DNA of 64,000 nucleotides from CAWUKT01 sp963923035 (GCA_963923035.1 CAWUKT010000014.1:1-64000), one strand, 5' to 3'; counted from the first letter of the stretch, positions 25,065 to 34,876 are shown. Translations and numbers: made by a program. Notes: generated by a model not told the origin, from the sequence alone.

Positions 25065-26246
25065 TTAAGATTGGGCTGCCAACTCCAAGGCTTGGGCCAA
25101 TCGCTGGTTCATGGCTTCCCACCGGTAATGTTTCTCGACAAATTTCCGGCCGGCTTCCCCGATGGTTCGGGCGGCCTCCGCGTCTTCGAGCAGCCGCTTG
25201 ATTTCCCGGGCAAAGGCCCGGGCGTCCGGGCAAACGACGAGCTCGCGGCCAGCTTCGGCATCCACCGCGGCGTGCGCCAGCGGAGTCGTCAACGTGGGCA
25301 AGCCCATCGCCATGGACTCCAGCAATTTGTTTTGCAATCCTTGGCCGCCGATAACGGGCGCAATGGACAGGCGGGAGGCGCGCACATAGCTCCGGATGTC
25401 GTCGACAAAGCCGGTGACTTCGATGTCCTCGCTGGCATAGGCCTGGATGACCTTGGCTGGCCGGGCCCCGGCAATGCACAATTTTGGCCGCAGGCCAAGC
25501 TGGTGGACTTCGGGCAGGACCTCCTCGACGAGGAAGCGGGCGCTCTGCACATTGGGGTGGTAGCCCATGTTCCCGAAGAAAATGAGGTCGTAGCGGGGAG
25601 GTGTGGCGGTGGGTAGGTCTTCGAAGAAATGGTCGCCGACTCCATTGGGGAGGATGTGGACGACTTCCCGTAGGACCGGCGGTAATCCGTCGGCATCCCG
25701 CTCGGAAATGATTCCGAGTTCATCGAAACGGGCCGCGATCCGGGCTTCGTAGGCCTTCAGTCGACTGGCTTCCATGCCCACAATCCATTTCCGCAAGCCC
25801 TTGGCTTCGGCTTGGCGCTGGGCCATCCCGATGGAAAAGCAGTCCATATAATCCAGAAACCAGCTGGTCTCAACTTCCATGAAGGGCAGGTTCATGCCCA
25901 GGCGAATCAATTGGACCATCACGACGTCGATGGCCTGTGCCTGGATGGTTTCCTGCATCGCCCGGAACATCTTGGGAGACCGGAAATAATTGACCTGAAA
26001 GGGAGTGCGGTTGAAGAGGCTGCGGAGGAGATTGGTGGCCACCAGACTTTTGGGGTGGTGAATGACCTGCACGGAGGCACAAAAGTGGAGCGCTTTCCGG
26101 TCTTCATCGGAAACGGGCTGGTCGTTCAGGCAAATCAGGTGGACTTCGTGGTGGCGGCTGAGGTCACGCAACTGGTAGTACGCCCGGAGTTTGTCACCTT
26201 TTTCGAGGGGCCAGGGGAACCGGGATAATGCCGCCAGGATCTTCAT
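25065..26246 (-). CDS. Glycosyltransferase, GT4-like
   Basis: The 393-residue protein has two Rossmann-like halves typical of GT-B enzymes: MKILAALSRFPWPLEKGDKL at the start and a donor-binding half with YDLIFFGNMGYHPNVQSARF and GLQNKLLESMAMGLPTLTT. It resembles the PEP-CTERM/XrtA-associated sugar transferase family (TIGR03087 type). It transfers a sugar to a lipid- or polysaccharide-linked acceptor; donor and acceptor are unknown. Its ATG overlaps the stop of the upstream gene by 4 bp, so the two are translationally coupled. Confidence 0.88.
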   Translation of the reverse strand: MKILAALSRFPWPLEKGDKLRAYYQLRDLSRHHEVHLICLNDQPVSDEDRKALHFCASVQVIHHPKSLVATNLLRSLFNRTPFQVNYFRSPKMFRAMQETIQAQAIDVVMVQLIRLGMNLPFMEVETSWFLDYMDCFSIGMAQRQAEAKGLRKWIVGMEASRLKAYEARIAARFDELGIISERDADGLPPVLREVVHILPNGVGDHFFEDLPTATPPRYDLIFFGNMGYHPNVQSARFLVEEVLPEVHQLGLRPKLCIAGARPAKVIQAYASEDIEVTGFVDDIRSYVRASRLSIAPVIGGQGLQNKLLESMAMGLPTLTTPLAHAAVDAEAGRELVVCPDARAFAREIKRLLEDAEAARTIGEAGRKFVEKHYRWEAMNQRLAQALELAAQS

Positions 26247-27445
26247 TGTAGGGTCTGGTAGAAATCGAGGTACCTTTGGATCAGATTTTTCCAGTCGTAA
26301 CGCTCCCGGATGCGTTCAAAACCCGTCCGGGCCAGCTCCATGGATTGCGCGGGATGTTGGATCAGTTGGATGAGTTGTAGGGCAAATTCATCGGGTTGAT
26401 CGGCTTGGAGAAAATCGGTTCCTGGCCTGATTTCGATGCCTTCGGCCCCGACGGTTGTACTCAAAACGCACTTGCGCATGGCAAGGGCCTCCACAATTTT
26501 TAGGCGCATTCCACTGCCGGACAGCAAAGGTACGACGAAAATCCTAAACCCACGGATGAACTCGGGGGCGCTGGGCACCATTCCGTGGAAGGTCACGCCG
26601 TCGACTTTTCCCCAGGCTTGAAGATGCTCCGGGGGATTTTTGCCCGCAATGTGAAATTCAGCTTCCGGGCACTGCTGTTTGACCTGGGGCCATACCTTTT
26701 CAATCATCCATTGGAGTCCCTGGACATTGGGTTCCCATTCGAGGCTGCCAATGAAGCCAATGCTTGGGGCGGGAGCCCATGATTCTCCGGGATCGTACTG
26801 TTCGAAATCAGCTCCTGCGGGAATGGTCACCAGTTTTCCCTGGTAGCCCTGGCTGAGGTACCACTGGGCATCGTCTTCGGTAATGGCGACCAGGCCGTCC
26901 AGGTCGTGGAGGGTCCGTTCTTCAAAGCGGCGAATCTTGCGGTACATATTTCGCAGGTACAGCCGCTTGAGGGGATTGGATTCATTCTCCGCCAGGCGTT
27001 GCCAAATGCGCCATTCGATGTTGTGAGAGCGTAGGATGATGGGCACTTTGGGCCTCACGGCCCGGATGGCCGGAATGAAAAGGGCCTGGTAGCTTCCTTC
27101 CAGCTGGACGATGTCGGGGGGCGTTTTTCCTACAATCTCCTGCAATAAGTGTTCAAAGTCGGGGCTGCGGAAACGAAGGATATTGTAGGGGAGGGGAGAA
27201 AAGAGAGCCTTGAAGGCATCGAAGGGTTTGAGGGAAGTGTCCAGATCAACGGTATGCACTTCGGCGACATGGGCGAGGACATTCGGGTCCTGGTGGTGCT
27301 TTTGGGTATTGATTGATGCCAGTGTAACCCGTTGACCATCAGCATGTAGGTGGCGGGTAACGTTGTAGGTGGCGAGGTTGCCCCCGTCGTTGAGTGGCCA
27401 CGGAAGGCGGTTGGTAACCTGGAGGATATGGAGGGGATTGTCCAA
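26243..27445 (-). CDS. Glycosyltransferase, GT4-like
   Basis: The 400-residue GT-B enzyme starts HILQVTNRLPWPLNDGGNLA and has the donor-side motifs IGFIGSLEWEPNVQGLQWM and SGSGMRLKIVEALAMRKCV, with the conserved Glu of the family in VEALAM. It is homologous to the next gene. The start codon is TTG at 27445; no upstream ATG fits, and the -7 box TAACTTTG at 27460-27453 puts the predicted transcription start within about one base of this codon, so the mRNA may be leaderless. Likely role: surface polysaccharide or glycan assembly. Confidence 0.87.
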   Translation of the reverse strand: MDNPLHILQVTNRLPWPLNDGGNLATYNVTRHLHADGQRVTLASINTQKHHQDPNVLAHVAEVHTVDLDTSLKPFDAFKALFSPLPYNILRFRSPDFEHLLQEIVGKTPPDIVQLEGSYQALFIPAIRAVRPKVPIILRSHNIEWRIWQRLAENESNPLKRLYLRNMYRKIRRFEERTLHDLDGLVAITEDDAQWYLSQGYQGKLVTIPAGADFEQYDPGESWAPAPSIGFIGSLEWEPNVQGLQWMIEKVWPQVKQQCPEAEFHIAGKNPPEHLQAWGKVDGVTFHGMVPSAPEFIRGFRIFVVPLLSGSGMRLKIVEALAMRKCVLSTTVGAEGIEIRPGTDFLQADQPDEFALQLIQLIQHPAQSMELARTGFERIRERYDWKNLIQRYLDFYQTLQ

Positions 27446-27452
27446 GATGGGG

Positions 27453-27481
27453 CAAAGTTAGGAATTGTCGGCTAAGTGCAA
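27453..27481 (-). promoter_or_regulatory. Promoter of the glycosyltransferase pair, probably leaderless
   Basis: On the minus strand TTG (27481-27479), 18 nt and TAACTTTG (27460-27453) match TTG/TAnnTTTG exactly in the -7 box. If the last G is -7, transcription starts at 27446 or 27445, at the TTG start codon. Confidence 0.55.
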
Positions 27482-27908
27482 TGCAAAGAGTATTCTTATG
27501 TAATGGGTCTAAGCTGCCATTTCCTTGTTTTTTGGGTGTTTTTGGCCGATTTGAAGCGGAGAGAAAGGCATTTGGAGGCGGGAAATGTGTTATTGAAGCA
27601 CCTTAAAGGCTTGGGGAATTGAATTCATTTTCTGAACTTACCTCCGGCTTACAGATACTTTTTTTCTGAATTACCCTTTAATGTTAACTATTTAACGGAC
27701 CAAAGTCCCGGCTCTGGGATTGATTTCTTCCTGTGTAAAGAAGGGGTTAACTCATTTGTGGGGCAAATTGTTTGTTAACAGAAGGAAAAATTTGGAAGAG
27801 AAGGAAAAACAGACCTCCATTGGATAGAATCGAATATCCCTAAGAGGTTCTAAACGCTCAAGAAGGGTATTTATTACAGTGGAATTAAGCAAATGTGAAG
27901 ATAAGTTA
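27482..27908. other. Gene-free stretch between divergent units
   Basis: This AT-rich stretch holds no ORF with coding character, no tRNA and no clear hairpin terminator. It probably contains upstream control sequence for the SusC gene to the right. Confidence 0.6.
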
Positions 27909-27916
27909 TATATTTG
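27909..27916 (+). promoter_or_regulatory. -7 box of the SusC/SusD operon
   Basis: TATATTTG matches TAnnTTTG exactly. A TTA sits about 21 nt upstream in place of TTG. The predicted leader before the ATG at 27993 is about 70 nt. Confidence 0.5.
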
Positions 27917-27992
27917 CTTTTTGTAGTGACTCTTTAAGTAGGACTAGATCAATAAAAGAGTAAAACCAGAAGTGAAACTAAAAACAAGGAGT

Positions 27993-30900
27993 ATGAGAAG
28001 ATTTTTCGCTCTGATGTGCATGGTGATGCTTACTGCATTTGCCGCGCACGCGCAGAAGGTCGTCTCAGGAACTGTCTCAGACGGTGAGTCGGGTGAACCG
28101 CTCACTGGTGTGACAGTTTTCGAGAAAGGAACGACCAATGGAACGTTTACCGATGAAAACGGTAAATACAGCTTTACGGTGTCCGAAGGGGACGCCATTG
28201 TTGTTTTCCGGATGCAAGGATATGCAACAGTAGAACAAGCTGGTGGTGGCGACGTCAAAATGGCTGTCGACGCCCTGATGCTTGATGACGTAGTTGTGAC
28301 TGCATTGGGTATCTCCCGGGACAAAAAAGCCCTGGGTTATTCAGTTCAGGAAGTGAATGGCTCTCAGTTGGAGCAGGCACGTGACGCAAACGTCGTCAAC
28401 AACCTGAGCGGTCGTATCGCTGGTGTCAACGTCGTTGGCTCCTCCGGTAACGTCGGTTCTTCTGCCCGTATTACCATTCGTGGTAACGCCTCCATCAACG
28501 GAGCCAACCAGCCCCTGTTCGTCGTGAACGGTGTGCCGGTCAGCAACGGAACTAACAACGCTACCACTGGTGGTGAAAACGTAGACTACGGCAACGTAAT
28601 TGCCGACCTCAACCCGGAAGACATTGAGTCTGTCACCGTGCTGAAAGGCCCGAACGCAGCTGCTCTTTACGGTTCTCGTGGTGCCAACGGTGTGATCCTG
28701 ATCACCACCAAGAAAGGTACTGAAGCCGGTGTCAAAAAAGGCCTGGGTGTTAGCTACTCGATGAACGTTGGTTTCTCCAACCCGCTTCGTCTGCCCGATT
28801 ACCAGGACCTCTACGGTCAGGGTGCCGGTGGTACGTTTGGTTACTATGACGGTGACTTCGGTGGTGTTTGGGATGGTTACGATGAGTCCTGGGGTCCTTC
28901 CTTCAGCTCCGCCATCAACGAAAACGACAGCATTGACAACGACGTTGATGGTATCATCGACGAAGCTGGCGAGGCTTCCAGCCTCCCGCAGTTCACCGGT
29001 GCTTACGGTGTATTTGACAACGATGGTTTCGACAACAACTACGACGGTACTGTAGACGAACCCGGTGAAACCGGTTACGCTGCTGAGCCGTGGGTTGCTC
29101 GTCCTGACAATATCCGCGACTTCTTCCAGACTGGTGTTACCCTGACCAACAACGTGTCTTTGACCGCCCGTCAGGAAAACTCCTACGCCCGTTTCTCCTA
29201 TACCAACATGAACCAAACGGGTATGGTACCGAACACGGATTACCAGCGTAACTCTTTCGACGTGAGCTACGGTGGTAACCTGAGCAGCAAGTTCAAGATG
29301 GATGGTAACGTTAAGTACATCCGCACCGACTCCGACAACCGTCCTGGTGTTGGTTATGCTGGTGACAACGTGCTCCAGCAGTCCATCTGGACTGGTCGTC
29401 AGGTTGACTGGCAAGCCCTTGAAGATCGTTGGGAAGAGCAAGATCCCTACGGTAACAACTTCAACTGGAACCACACTTACCAGAACAACCCGTACTTCAC
29501 GCTCTACAACAACATCAAGCCCATGAGCCGTGACCGCATCATGGCCTTCCAGTCCCTCTCTTACCAGTTGACTGACTGGCTGAGCGTGATGGGCCGTGTG
29601 GGTACTGACTTCTACCGCGAACAGCGTCGTCGTCAGTTTGCTGTTGGTACCGCTGACCACCCCAATGGTGAGTTCACCGATGACCTGATCACCTTCCAGG
29701 AAACCAACGCTGACTTCCTCTTCACTGCGAACAAGCGTTTTGGTGACAACTTCGATCTGACTGCTACCTTCGGTGGCAACCGTTTGAACCAGGTTCGTCG
29801 TTTCTCCACCATCGAAGTTCCTGCTCTGGTAGTACCGGGCCTCTACAACGTATCCAACTCTGATGGCTCTCCGCTCATCAACGATACTTACAGCAAGCGT
29901 GTTGTTAACTCCATCTACGGATCTGCTTCTCTCGGCTACGGTGGTTACCTCTACCTCGACGTAACTGCTCGTAACGACTGGGCTTCTTCCTTGCCGATTG
30001 ACAACAACTCTTACTTCTATCCGGCAGCTACCCTGAGCTTCCTGCTCTCCGAGACGGTTGATCTGCCCGATATGTTTGACCTCGTGAAAATCCGCGGTGG
30101 TGCTGCTCAGGTCGGTAACGGCCTTGTAAATGCCTACTCTACCCAGGCTGTTTACTCCACCATCGATCCTTGGGGCGGTACTCCTGCCTTCATCGTACCT
30201 GGTCAGCTGCCTGACCCGAACCTGAAGCCGGAGCGTACCAACTCCTTCGAAGCTGGTTTGGAACTGCGCATGTTCAACAACCGTTTGGCTGTTGACGTAA
30301 CTTACTACAACGCTCTCACCAACGACCTGATCACGGCTGTTGACGTGGCTCCTTCTTCTGGTGCTACTTCCCAGCTCACCAACGCTGGTTCTATCCGGAA
30401 CCGTGGTGTTGAAGTTCAGATTCAGGGTTCTGTCATCCAGACCAAAGACTTTACCTGGACCGTCGGCCTGAACTGGGCCCGCAACCAGAACATTGTTGAG
30501 GAACTGGCTGAAGGTGTTGAGGCGATCCGTCTCGGCCGTTACTGGGCTCTCGACCTTGAAGCTGCTGTTGGCCAGCCCTACGGCTCCTTCCGTGGTAACC
30601 GCGCCCTCTACGACGACGCTGGTAACCTCATCCTGAGCGGTGGTCTTCCCCAGGTTGACCCGAACAGCGCTGATTACAACCTCGGTAACATCACTCCTGA
30701 CTGGGTTGGTGGTCTGAGCAACAACTTTACCTACAAGGGCTTCTCTCTGAATACCTTGATCGACGTTCGGATGGGCTCCGACCTGTTCACCGTAACCCAC
30801 ATGTTTGGCCGTTACGCTGGTGTACTGGAAGAAACCCTCGAAGGTCGTGCCAATGCTGAGGAAATGCAGAACGGTATTGTATTCCCCGGCGTTATGTATG

Positions 30901-31250
30901 ATGGCGATAGCAACCTCGTTGCCAACGACGTCGCTGTCCGTTCCGAAGACTGGAACGTCTTCTACTGGTACGCTCTTGGTGGCCACGACCGGAACATCTT
31001 CGACGCTTCCTTCGTGAAGCTGCGTGAAGTTTCTCTCCAGTACCAACTCCCCGCTGACCTCTTCGAGAACAACTTCCTCGGTGGTTTGACGGTAGGTGCT
31101 TATGGTCGTAACCTGGCCCTGCTTTACTCTGGTGTTCCCCACATTGATCCTGAAACTGCTTTCGGTTCTCAGATCAACGTTCAGGGCTTCGAGTTTGGTG
31201 CATTGCCGGCTGCCAGAACTTATGGTTTCACCTTGCGTGCTAATTTCTAA
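27993..31250 (+). CDS. SusC/RagA-type TonB-dependent outer-membrane transporter
   Basis: The product has about 1085 residues: signal peptide (FFALMCMVMLTAFAAHAQ), a carboxypeptidase-regulatory-like domain (about 22-100, GTVSDGESGEPLTGVTVFEK), the SusC plug (LSGRIAGVNVVGSSG, IRGNASINGANQPLFVVNG, VLKGPNAAALYGSRGANGV) and a 22-strand barrel ending in Phe. It imports oligomers together with the SusD lipoprotein encoded 18 bp downstream. Residues about 305-360 contain two EF-hand-like loops (DNDVDGIIDE and DNNYDGTVDE) where homologues have a short loop. The ATG at 27993 is chosen; a GTG at 27972 is also possible. Strong preference for GGT, AAC, CGT and GCT codons suggests very high expression. No hydrolase gene is adjacent, so the substrate is unknown. 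Confidence 0.92.
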   Translation: MRRFFALMCMVMLTAFAAHAQKVVSGTVSDGESGEPLTGVTVFEKGTTNGTFTDENGKYSFTVSEGDAIVVFRMQGYATVEQAGGGDVKMAVDALMLDDVVVTALGISRDKKALGYSVQEVNGSQLEQARDANVVNNLSGRIAGVNVVGSSGNVGSSARITIRGNASINGANQPLFVVNGVPVSNGTNNATTGGENVDYGNVIADLNPEDIESVTVLKGPNAAALYGSRGANGVILITTKKGTEAGVKKGLGVSYSMNVGFSNPLRLPDYQDLYGQGAGGTFGYYDGDFGGVWDGYDESWGPSFSSAINENDSIDNDVDGIIDEAGEASSLPQFTGAYGVFDNDGFDNNYDGTVDEPGETGYAAEPWVARPDNIRDFFQTGVTLTNNVSLTARQENSYARFSYTNMNQTGMVPNTDYQRNSFDVSYGGNLSSKFKMDGNVKYIRTDSDNRPGVGYAGDNVLQQSIWTGRQVDWQALEDRWEEQDPYGNNFNWNHTYQNNPYFTLYNNIKPMSRDRIMAFQSLSYQLTDWLSVMGRVGTDFYREQRRRQFAVGTADHPNGEFTDDLITFQETNADFLFTANKRFGDNFDLTATFGGNRLNQVRRFSTIEVPALVVPGLYNVSNSDGSPLINDTYSKRVVNSIYGSASLGYGGYLYLDVTARNDWASSLPIDNNSYFYPAATLSFLLSETVDLPDMFDLVKIRGGAAQVGNGLVNAYSTQAVYSTIDPWGGTPAFIVPGQLPDPNLKPERTNSFEAGLELRMFNNRLAVDVTYYNALTNDLITAVDVAPSSGATSQLTNAGSIRNRGVEVQIQGSVIQTKDFTWTVGLNWARNQNIVEELAEGVEAIRLGRYWALDLEAAVGQPYGSFRGNRALYDDAGNLILSGGLPQVDPNSADYNLGNITPDWVGGLSNNFTYKGFSLNTLIDVRMGSDLFTVTHMFGRYAGVLEETLEGRANAEEMQNGIVFPGVMYDGDSNLVANDVAVRSEDWNVFYWYALGGHDRNIFDASFVKLREVSLQYQLPADLFENNFLGGLTVGAYGRNLALLYSGVPHIDPETAFGSQINVQGFEFGALPAARTYGFTLRANF

Positions 31251-31268
31251 TTAGAGGAGGAAAAGAAG

Positions 31269-32681
31269 ATGAAAAAGATAGCATTAGTATTGATGGCGTT
31301 GGTAGTTGGTCTCTCTGCGTGTGACCGCAACTTCGAGGAAATCAACACCAACCCTAACGACCCTACGACTGTTCCTAACACGAACATTCTCCTTTCTTCG
31401 CTCATTTCGGGCATGGACCGTATCCACGGTGCCAGCATGAACATGACCTACGCAGGTCTCTGGGTTCAGCACTACGCCAAGATTCAGTACATCGACGAGG
31501 ACCGTTACGCATTCCGTCCGTCCGCCATCGATGCCCACTGGACAGGCCTCTACGCTGGTCCTCTGTTTGACCTCAAGAATATCATCAACAACGCTACCGA
31601 TGCAGAGCCGAACATGAAGGCCGCTGCTACGGTCATGAAGGTGTACTATATGAGCGTCATCACTGACTGCTGGGGTATGGTTCCCTTCAATGAAGCCCTT
31701 CAGGGTGCTGAAAACCTCGCACCTGCTTACGACAGCCAGGAAGATGTCTACAATGGCATGATCCAAATGTTGGCTGACGCAGCTGGTATGTTTGATGCTA
31801 CTGCTGATGACCTCGGCGTTGGTGACATCATGTTCAATGGTGACGTGTCCAAGTGGCAGAAGTTCGCTAACTCCCTCCGCGTTCGTTTGTTGGTTCGTAC
31901 TTCCGGTCAAAATCCTGCTGCCCTCACTGAGGCTGCTAACATCCTGGCTGGTGGTATGGTCATGAGCGACAACTCTGACAACGCTGGTTTCTCGTACATC
32001 GGCGATGCTACTTACAGCAACCCGATTTATGAAAACAAGTACGTTGATGGCCGTGATGACCACTCTGTGTCTCTGACCCTCACCAACTTGATGAATGCCG
32101 GTGGTTTCTCCACCGTCATGGACCCGCGTCTGCCCATTTACGCTGAAACCAACGACAACGGAATGTACGAAGGTCAGCCCAGTGGTGACTTTGAGCCGAG
32201 CGACTTCGGCGCAATCTCCCGTATCGGTGCTGCTTTCCGCGACACTCCGACTGCTCCGGTATACGCCATGACCTACGCTGACCTCCTCTTCCTTTCGGCT
32301 GAGGTCAACCAGTCCAAGGCTGACTACCTGGCTGCTATTGCTGCTTCGCACGACCAGCACGGTGCTACTGCCGACGCCACTTACCTGGCTGACGCGGACG
32401 CCGCCTGGGATGCTGACTGGCAGAAGGCTCTTGGTGAGCAAAAGTGGATCGCCCTCTTCGGTAACGGTGTAGAAGCCTTTGCTGAGTGGCGTCGTCTGGA
32501 CCACCCCAATACCATTACTGAGGTTAGCCGTTCGGTCTATCCTGGTCAGGGTGTTCCGGTTCGTTTCCCCTACGCTTCCACTGAGAACCTGACCAATGGT
32601 TCCAACCTGAGCTCCGCTCAGTCCTCTCAAGGTCTGGGTGCTTCTGGTCTCTTCACCAGAGTATGGTGGGACATGAACTAG
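31269..32681 (+). CDS. SusD/RagB family surface lipoprotein (SusD-like 2 type)
   Basis: The 470-residue lipoprotein (MKKIALVLMALVVGLSAC, lipid Cys18) caps the SusC barrel and binds the substrate. Features include NFEEINTNPNDPTTVPN near the N-terminus, TPR-like helices with DCWGMVPFNEAL, and the C-terminal KWIALFGNGVEAFAEWRRLD typical of this family. GAGGAGGAAAAGAAG before the ATG is a good ribosome binding site. It shares the high-expression codon use of the SusC gene and the pair ends at a strong terminator. Confidence 0.93.
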   Translation: MKKIALVLMALVVGLSACDRNFEEINTNPNDPTTVPNTNILLSSLISGMDRIHGASMNMTYAGLWVQHYAKIQYIDEDRYAFRPSAIDAHWTGLYAGPLFDLKNIINNATDAEPNMKAAATVMKVYYMSVITDCWGMVPFNEALQGAENLAPAYDSQEDVYNGMIQMLADAAGMFDATADDLGVGDIMFNGDVSKWQKFANSLRVRLLVRTSGQNPAALTEAANILAGGMVMSDNSDNAGFSYIGDATYSNPIYENKYVDGRDDHSVSLTLTNLMNAGGFSTVMDPRLPIYAETNDNGMYEGQPSGDFEPSDFGAISRIGAAFRDTPTAPVYAMTYADLLFLSAEVNQSKADYLAAIAASHDQHGATADATYLADADAAWDADWQKALGEQKWIALFGNGVEAFAEWRRLDHPNTITEVSRSVYPGQGVPVRFPYASTENLTNGSNLSSAQSSQGLGASGLFTRVWWDMN

Positions 32682-32709
32682 TCCTGAATCACTACAGTTG
32701 ATTATTATA

Positions 32710-32742
32710 GAGGGCCACCATTGGTGGCCCTCATCTTTTTTT
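32710..32742 (+). terminator. Strong intrinsic terminator after SusD
   Basis: GAGGGCCACC and GGTGGCCCTC form a perfect 10-bp stem with a 3-nt loop, followed by ATCTTTTTTT. Confidence 0.88.
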
Positions 32743-33260
32743 GGAGGCTATTGGGAGTGACCAGGGCCTCTTTTTGGTTGGAGGGAGTATGTATTGGGAA
32801 AATGGTCTCTTGTCATTTCCGCTCTTTCCAGGCTGTTGTAGAGGCTATTTCAAATCCTTTTGCTGTACGCTTGGCGGCCTTTGATGCCGGGAAGATAGCT
32901 TCTGATGTCTCTGGTAAGGGCAGTTGTCTAACTGGGGTTTTTTGCCCTGGGAATGGGGGAGACAACAGATGATTGATGGAAGAATGGTCTGGAACCAATA
33001 GAAGGGACCGTGTGAGGCATTCTATGCCCTATGACGTGTAATTCACGGTGTAGGATTCGAGAGCTTTGGAGGTGATTTAAATGGGAGAGGAGGGCTGGTT
33101 AGCTCCGCCGGATCTACCTGATCATCGACTGATGGGAGGCGTTTAGGTTGCAACTTGTGGAGGCGGGAGATAGGGGAAAGGAAAAGGAGTTATGGCCTGG
33201 GTTTAGGGCGGGAGGTCGAAGACTGAGAATATTGCTTCTTGGGATTACGGTTCCATTTAA
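32743..33260. other. Intergenic stretch without recognised features
   Basis: About 520 bp lie between two convergent genes. Short frames exist on both strands, but none has a ribosome binding site, signal peptide or family resemblance. No tRNA or repeat was found. It may hold a decayed gene. Confidence 0.5.
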
Positions 33261-33270
33261 AATGACGAAA

Positions 33271-33289
33271 CCCGCTGGAATCCAGCGGG
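33271..33289 (-). terminator. Intrinsic terminator of the helical-repeat protein gene
   Basis: CCCGCTGGATTCCAGCGGG is a nearly perfect 19-nt hairpin followed on the minus strand by TTTCGTCATTTT. It lies 31 bp past the stop codon at 33320. Confidence 0.7.
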
Positions 33290-33319
33290 CCTTGCTATGT
33301 TTTAAAAGAGGAAATGGAG

Positions 33320-34876
33320 TTACTTTTTGGTTTTTTCCACCTGTAGGGCATCCATAAGGATTTTTTCGGGGTTCTTTTCCCGAATGACCTCGATCATGGG
33401 CCTGTTCTCCAGCTTGGCATCGATCCAAGCGTAGATATTGAAGTAATTTTCGGCCCGTGACTCCATGGGATCAGCGAAAATTTCGTCCAGGTCATTGCGG
33501 AACAATTGCAGTTCTTCCATGACTTCGGCCTCATTGGTGAGGTTGATCGCCTTGCGGAGGAAAGAAAGGACCCGGCGCTCATATTTGTTGAGCATGTCCT
33601 GCTTGTACATGAAGCGGTAAGTCGATTTGATCGAGTACTCAATCAGATCGAAGTTGCCGAGGTCATAATGGAGCAGGAGATTGACGAGTCGAACCATGGC
33701 CTGAAGGTCCGTACGCACGGCGCTCCGGGGATGGTTGAGGAAATCATTGATCCAACGCAGGGCCTCGCTGAGGTCGCCGTGGTAAAAATGGTACTGCGCC
33801 AATCCATTGTAGGCCCAAAGGCGCTGGGAAGTGGCGAGGTCATTTTTCAAGGCCTTCATTTCCTTCAACAGCTCATTCATAATGGGGTCAGGCAAGACCT
33901 CACCCATATCATTGTGCATGTAAAGGAGGAAGGTATAGAAGCGACGGAAGCGGAACAGACGCTCGAAAGGAGTGGAAATCTTGGCTTTCCGAATCTTCAT
34001 GAGGGCCTTGAGGCTCCGGTCGAGGCCGGACACCCGAAAATGGTGGCGGCTGGCAGCACTCAACAATTGCAGGTAGAGCATTTTTTCCTCTTCCTGCAAG
34101 TCGGGCTTGTCCTCAAAGAGTTCGATGGCGCGGTCGCAAAAGACCAGCGCGTCTTGCTCCTTGTTATTAAAGGTCGCCAGGCGACGCTGAATCTCGTTGA
34201 AAAGAATCTTGGCCCGGTGGGAGAGGGCCCGAGACTCATTGTCGAGGAGATCGGAATCGTAGATTTCCTTGACGAGTTCGGTGTTCTCATGGCTCCGAGC
34301 CATATAAGTGGTCTTCATCAGGATGAAGACGCGCGAATCCAGGCGACTGTAAGCAAGGTAATTGGAGATTTTCTCCAAGGTCACCCGCTCTTCAAATTCG
34401 ACCTGGCGCAACGACTCCCGGAGGAGCTTGATATTTTCGGTCCTTTTCAGGATTTCAATTTCATACCGCAACAACTTCAACAATTCCTCGAACCGTTCCT
34501 GCTTGTACACCTTTTCTTTCGCCTTCCGCAGCAGCTTCTTGGCTTGGTAGTAAAGGTTTTTCTCGAGCAGGATATGAACTTGAATGGTCAGGGACGACAA
34601 CTCGGCTTCGCTTCCTTTGTGGAAGTAGACGAGGGCATTCAGAATGGAATTGTAGAGGTAGTTTTTGTTGTAGGCAAACTGTTTTTCGAAGGCTTTATCC
34701 TTGCGGAACTTTTTCAGGATCTTTTCTTCGTCGTATTCATCCAGATTGTCCATAACGTCGAACAACTGCAAATACTTCTTGTCTCCGGACGTGAGCTGAG
34801 CCAACATCCGGAAATTTCGCTTTTCTCCCCGGGTAAGGGATTTAATCAATTGGAAAACTGAGTCGGTTTTCTTCAT
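33320..34876 (-). CDS. Large alpha-helical TPR-like protein of unknown function
   Basis: The 518-residue cytoplasmic protein is almost entirely helical and charged: MKKTDSVFQLIKSLTRGEKR, then paired-helix segments such as NALVYFHKGSEAELSSL and HILLEKNLYYQAKKLLRKAKE. It resembles a protein type common in Bacteroidota that carries degenerate TPRs and is annotated as hypothetical. The ATG at 34876 is the first ATG; a TTG at 34888 is less likely. It has no DNA-binding or catalytic motif. Left of it is its terminator; right of it is the RNA-unit cluster. Confidence 0.75.
   Translation of the reverse strand: MKKTDSVFQLIKSLTRGEKRNFRMLAQLTSGDKKYLQLFDVMDNLDEYDEEKILKKFRKDKAFEKQFAYNKNYLYNSILNALVYFHKGSEAELSSLTIQVHILLEKNLYYQAKKLLRKAKEKVYKQERFEELLKLLRYEIEILKRTENIKLLRESLRQVEFEERVTLEKISNYLAYSRLDSRVFILMKTTYMARSHENTELVKEIYDSDLLDNESRALSHRAKILFNEIQRRLATFNNKEQDALVFCDRAIELFEDKPDLQEEEKMLYLQLLSAASRHHFRVSGLDRSLKALMKIRKAKISTPFERLFRFRRFYTFLLYMHNDMGEVLPDPIMNELLKEMKALKNDLATSQRLWAYNGLAQYHFYHGDLSEALRWINDFLNHPRSAVRTDLQAMVRLVNLLLHYDLGNFDLIEYSIKSTYRFMYKQDMLNKYERRVLSFLRKAINLTNEAEVMEELQLFRNDLDEIFADPMESRAENYFNIYAWIDAKLENRPMIEVIREKNPEKILMDALQVEKTKK

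Noticed and set aside
28341..31142. A 933-codon open frame antisense to the SusC gene
   Set aside because: It mirrors the strong codon bias of SusC, which avoids codons whose complement is a stop. Its translation is Val/Thr/Glu-rich with no domain, signal or ribosome binding site.
33040..33070. AGGATTCGAG looked like a tRNA T-arm
   Set aside because: No acceptor stem, anticodon arm or D-arm could be paired around it. No tRNA was supported anywhere in the window.
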